Below are positions 61,106 to 64,000 of a DNA stretch of 64,000 bases, one piece after another (position 1 is the stretch's first letter; each line of letters opens with the position of its first letter). A program made the position numbers and the translations under genes. The stretch comes from Hyalella azteca. Taxonomy: Eukaryota > Arthropoda > Malacostraca > Amphipoda > Hyalellidae. The stretch lies in assembly GCF_000764305.2 (NCBI RefSeq), contig NW_025934720.1, positions 62,001-126,000 of the forward strand, in the 5' to 3' direction. The notes beneath the pieces were generated by a model. It saw only the letters and a list, made by a program, of their open reading frames with translations. It was not told the origin of the DNA and made no database searches.

Positions 61106-63219
61106 GCGTGGCGAGGCTGACGCACGATGACGCTGTGGCATGCAAGATGGCGTGCACGCTACACCGTTCTTCGTGAGCGATCAAATTACCGCGCACTTCA
61201 TCTGTTCGTTGGTGCACATGTGCTTTAAAAAATTTTAATTCCATCATATTCGTACGGACAAAGATTTACACGAGACAGGTAAGTGATATGTACACTTAAT
61301 AATTTCAAAATTGACATAAATAAAAATGCAAATTTAATGACCCAATAGTCATGGTATTAAATAAATCCCAGAATTTTGTTTCAACAGATGCGTGAGGCTT
61401 AACCAAGTTTTGGTGGAACACAATAAATTAGTTCCAAATTCTCTCAGTTTCGAAGAGGGTATAGTTTTGTGCGATCTTGTGCAAAGTATTCTACCAGGAA
61501 AATTTCATACGCTATTTGGAACGGACATAGATGTTCATTGAAGTCTTAGCGTTGCTTGTTTTTCTAGCAATATCCTGTCATGTTGTAGAGAGTATTGAAG
61601 ATGCGCATTGACGTCATGACTCGTTCACTTCATTAGTATAGTGTCCCTAGGATGGAGGAAAGAGATGTGCTTCGTATGTCGGATTATAATTACAAACCGA
61701 CGTGGCTAAGCTCGTCTTGTCACCATTAACGCTTCAGGATAGCTTACGGTGACACTATAACCAGTTGTCGGATCGTTAAGTGCAATGAAAACGTCGCCCT
61801 TTAGCTCTAATTTCAAATTTATTCTATGTCCTTTCTTGCATGGAAACTGTAGCGTGGTTGTAACAAATTATTTTGTTAGTTTCTATCATGTTGCTGCTCT
61901 TGTATGAGCAATTATGTAAATTGGTAGTATCTTATACTTTGTGCGAGCAATAATAGCGTTGCCGGAAGCTTGCTTTCGACACATTAAGCTTAATTGGGCT
62001 CAAGCACTGCGCATGGGCTTTGGTTTAGATGTGATTTTGCGTTGTAAAGAAGAATTATATTAAACAAGACTATGAAATATGGTGACAAGAAGAATTAAAA
62101 AATCAGACAATTCACAATGGCGGTAACAATTTGTACTTGAATACAAATAATGACCCAAGCAGGACAAAATTTGATTCGAATTCGAAAGAGTCGGGAAAAT
62201 AACCCTTTGGTCTCGTATGCATTTACTGTCGTCAATAATATTCCTTACCTAGTGGCTTGCGACCGATAAATCCCATCAGGTACGAAAGGGTACAAAACAG
62301 GGTGTCATTTGAGGTCATCATCGAGCTTCAATAATGTAAAAAATATTGACGAGCGCTTTTTTCAATTGAACTGAAAGAGACACATCACCAGTGAATATTT
62401 TGATTTATTGTCCGAGACTTTTTCTGCATTACCTTAGTCTTCTTCTTGAAATCATGGTTGTTCGGCATATTGTTATATGCATCTGTTATAGAAGAAGGTT
62501 ACTTCCAGGAAAAATGTTCTGAGTAAGAATCGAGTCCTGTTAACTGCACGTTTTCAATGACCATTCGATGCTGTATTAAAATAATTGAGCTCAAGGAATG
62601 ACCATATCCTTCACCATGACCATAGACTTGAAATGTCACATTACTTGAAATATTTTACAAGTCAACCACTTGAGCTAAAATGGAAGTTATCTCGTCAAAC
62701 AAATTCGAATAATCGGTTTATTGCATAAACCCATGCATTCCGTGTCAGGCATAAGCAATACTTTATACTTTATGCATGAGGGTTACTCAAAACTAACTCA
62801 AACTGAATCAATAAGATTTCCATGATGATGCGAAAATATTTGAGACAAACTATTATATTATAAAATATCTATATCTATTATAAAATATCACTTTTTCTTC
62901 CTTGCACTCATTAAGCCGGCATACGCAGCTGAGCTCGTACGGTACGGGGAGCGGTGTCCCGACAATCGATGCCAGCGGGGGGCTCGTGTTCAGTCGTTCA
63001 GTGGAGTAGCGCCCGTCCAGTTGACGCTTCATTAGTCGATCGTTCCATAAATTAGGTGGCTTAATTGTACGGCCGGTTAAGGAAGCAGCTTAGCTTGTGC
63101 TATAGTAAAGTGATTAACTGTTGCCGTAGCAGAGAGCGTTTCGGTATCGCGGCTAGACATGAGTAGGATAAATGCAGCAGCAGACCAGGCTTACCATCAC
63201 TTATTGATGTAGGGTTCTG
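61106..63219. other. Intronic unique sequence, no gene recognised
   Basis: AT-rich apart from a GC-rich block at 62920-63020. No arrays and no recognisable coding. Confidence 0.5.
61271..61286 (+). promoter_or_regulatory. Isolated perfect 5' splice-site match
   Basis: GAGACAG|GTAAGTGA with GT at 61279-61280 is a perfect metazoan donor consensus. The upstream 40 bases are not pyrimidine-rich, so it is not a clear fused site. It could serve an unrecognised exon ending at 61278. Confidence 0.15.
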
Positions 63220-63295
63220 CTGCAACAGGGATGCTGCAGCGATGGGATGATGCTGCTCCATCCATGCAGGGATGCTGCAGGGATGGAGTGAGTGA
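63220..63295. repeat. Imperfect repeat of CAGGGATGCTGCAG
   Basis: CAACAGGGATGCTGCAGCGATGG and GCAGGGATGCTGCAGGGATGG-type segments recur about 45 bp apart, with CTGCAG palindromes. Confidence 0.6.
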
Positions 63296-63339
63296 TGTAT
63301 CGTTTTCTTATTTTTGGTACATATACGAGTGTACTGAGA

Positions 63340-63545
63340 CATCACTCCTTGATATAGAGGATATGATTATGAATAATTTTTTCTAATGGATAAGATGTAG
63401 CATAACTATATATACTCGATGTCATGGATATATATATATGATGTGGCATCATTTATGGATTTAATGATATGCTGTGGAATCACTTCTTGATATAGGGGAT
63501 ATGACGTGGCATCACTTCCCGATACAAAGCAGATGACGAAACCTA
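63340..63545. repeat. Decayed tandem repeat with TTGATATAGRGGATATGA
   Basis: ATCACTCCTTGATATAGAGG near 63342 and ATCACTTCTTGATATAGGGG near 63479 are clear copies, and a poorer one starts near 63512. ATGTGGCATCA and ACGTGGCATCA lie between. A TA microsatellite lies at 63426-63441. Confidence 0.6.
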
Positions 63546-64000
63546 ATTTCTTGCTAACATTTCTAGGGTAACATTGAAATGAAGAAGCTATCGCTGCTTT
63601 CTCCGATTCAGGGAGCTTTCAGCTGATCGATCGAGAACTTGATTTATTGATAAGTTAACATCTCTAATACGTAGCGTGCTTGCTTGCGTGGTCTGTGACC
63701 TAATAAGATGGAAAAAACTTGAGAGTTTTGTTTAAAAAAAGGTGTGATTTTGTTGCACAACTGTTAACAAGCGATAATCTGCATTTCAATGTTTCAATTC
63801 TCAACAAGCGACGTTTTCATATTAACGTTTATTTACTACATCTCATCAGCTATTCGCCAATTTTAGTGAGCTACTATTACGCACAGCAGCACGTACATAA
63901 TTTAGTTGCGTATTTTTTCCCGAGTTTCATTCATAACAATATTTCGAGGGAAAGAAATAAAAACGAATGAAAATTTCCCAAAATATCGGGCAAGTAATTT

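Larger units (their letters stand above)
8417..64000 (+). other. Very long first coding intron (5' part)
   Basis: No sequence resembling the next CELF exon (the RNP1 strand CAFLTY and following) was seen on the + strand between 8417 and the end, nor any other recognisable gene. The stretch is therefore inferred to be intronic for at least 55.6 kb. Large introns early in Bruno-3/CELF genes are known in insects. An unrelated nested gene with short exons could have been missed by eye. Confidence 0.6.

Noticed and set aside
1..64000. CRISPR-like arrays
   Set aside because: The repeats are head-to-tail tandem units without unique spacers, in eukaryotic intron-type DNA.

Overview
This 64-kb window is eukaryotic, AT-rich DNA dominated by non-coding sequence. 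It holds one gene part I can recognise with confidence: the first coding exon (7894-8416, + strand) of a CELF/Bruno-family RNA-binding protein. Its RRM1 start matches the CELF3-6 / arthropod Bruno-3 subgroup. The exon ends in a phase-1 splice donor at 8417. I found no continuation of RRM1 downstream, so the remaining 55.6 kb is best read as part of one very long first coding intron. The gene type, low GC, giant intron and dense minisatellites suggest an arthropod, and my guess is a malacostracan crustacean such as an amphipod. The organism is inference and cannot be fixed from this window.

Region 1-7893 lies upstream of the start codon. It contains a hAT-type non-autonomous element with a near-perfect 8-bp target-site duplication (2127-2580), a tRNA-derived SINE (about 2678-2926), two tandem arrays, an AT palindrome, and two possible 5' exon donors (120 and 5690).

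Region 8417-64000 (intron) carries about twenty minisatellite arrays with units from 15 to about 90 bp. Two related 142-bp inverted-repeat elements (MITE-like) sit at 13947-14088 and 34738-34879 in the same orientation. There is also a dispersed 65-bp repeat pair, two strong foldbacks, and a decayed long open frame at 52114-52875. A textbook-looking zero-length (recursive) splice site lies at 27250/27251. A 28-bp array at 25466-26135 carries four perfect cAMP-response-element octamers and many half-sites.

Most open reading frames in the window are chance frames, or frames held open because repeat units are multiples of 3 bp; I do not treat them as genes. I did not find rRNA, functional tRNA, CRISPR or any prokaryote-style operon. 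No convincing new multi-gene system is visible. The observations most worth following are the recursive splice site, the splice-donor-carrying MITE, the composite hAT element, the CRE-bearing minisatellite and the decayed coding frame.
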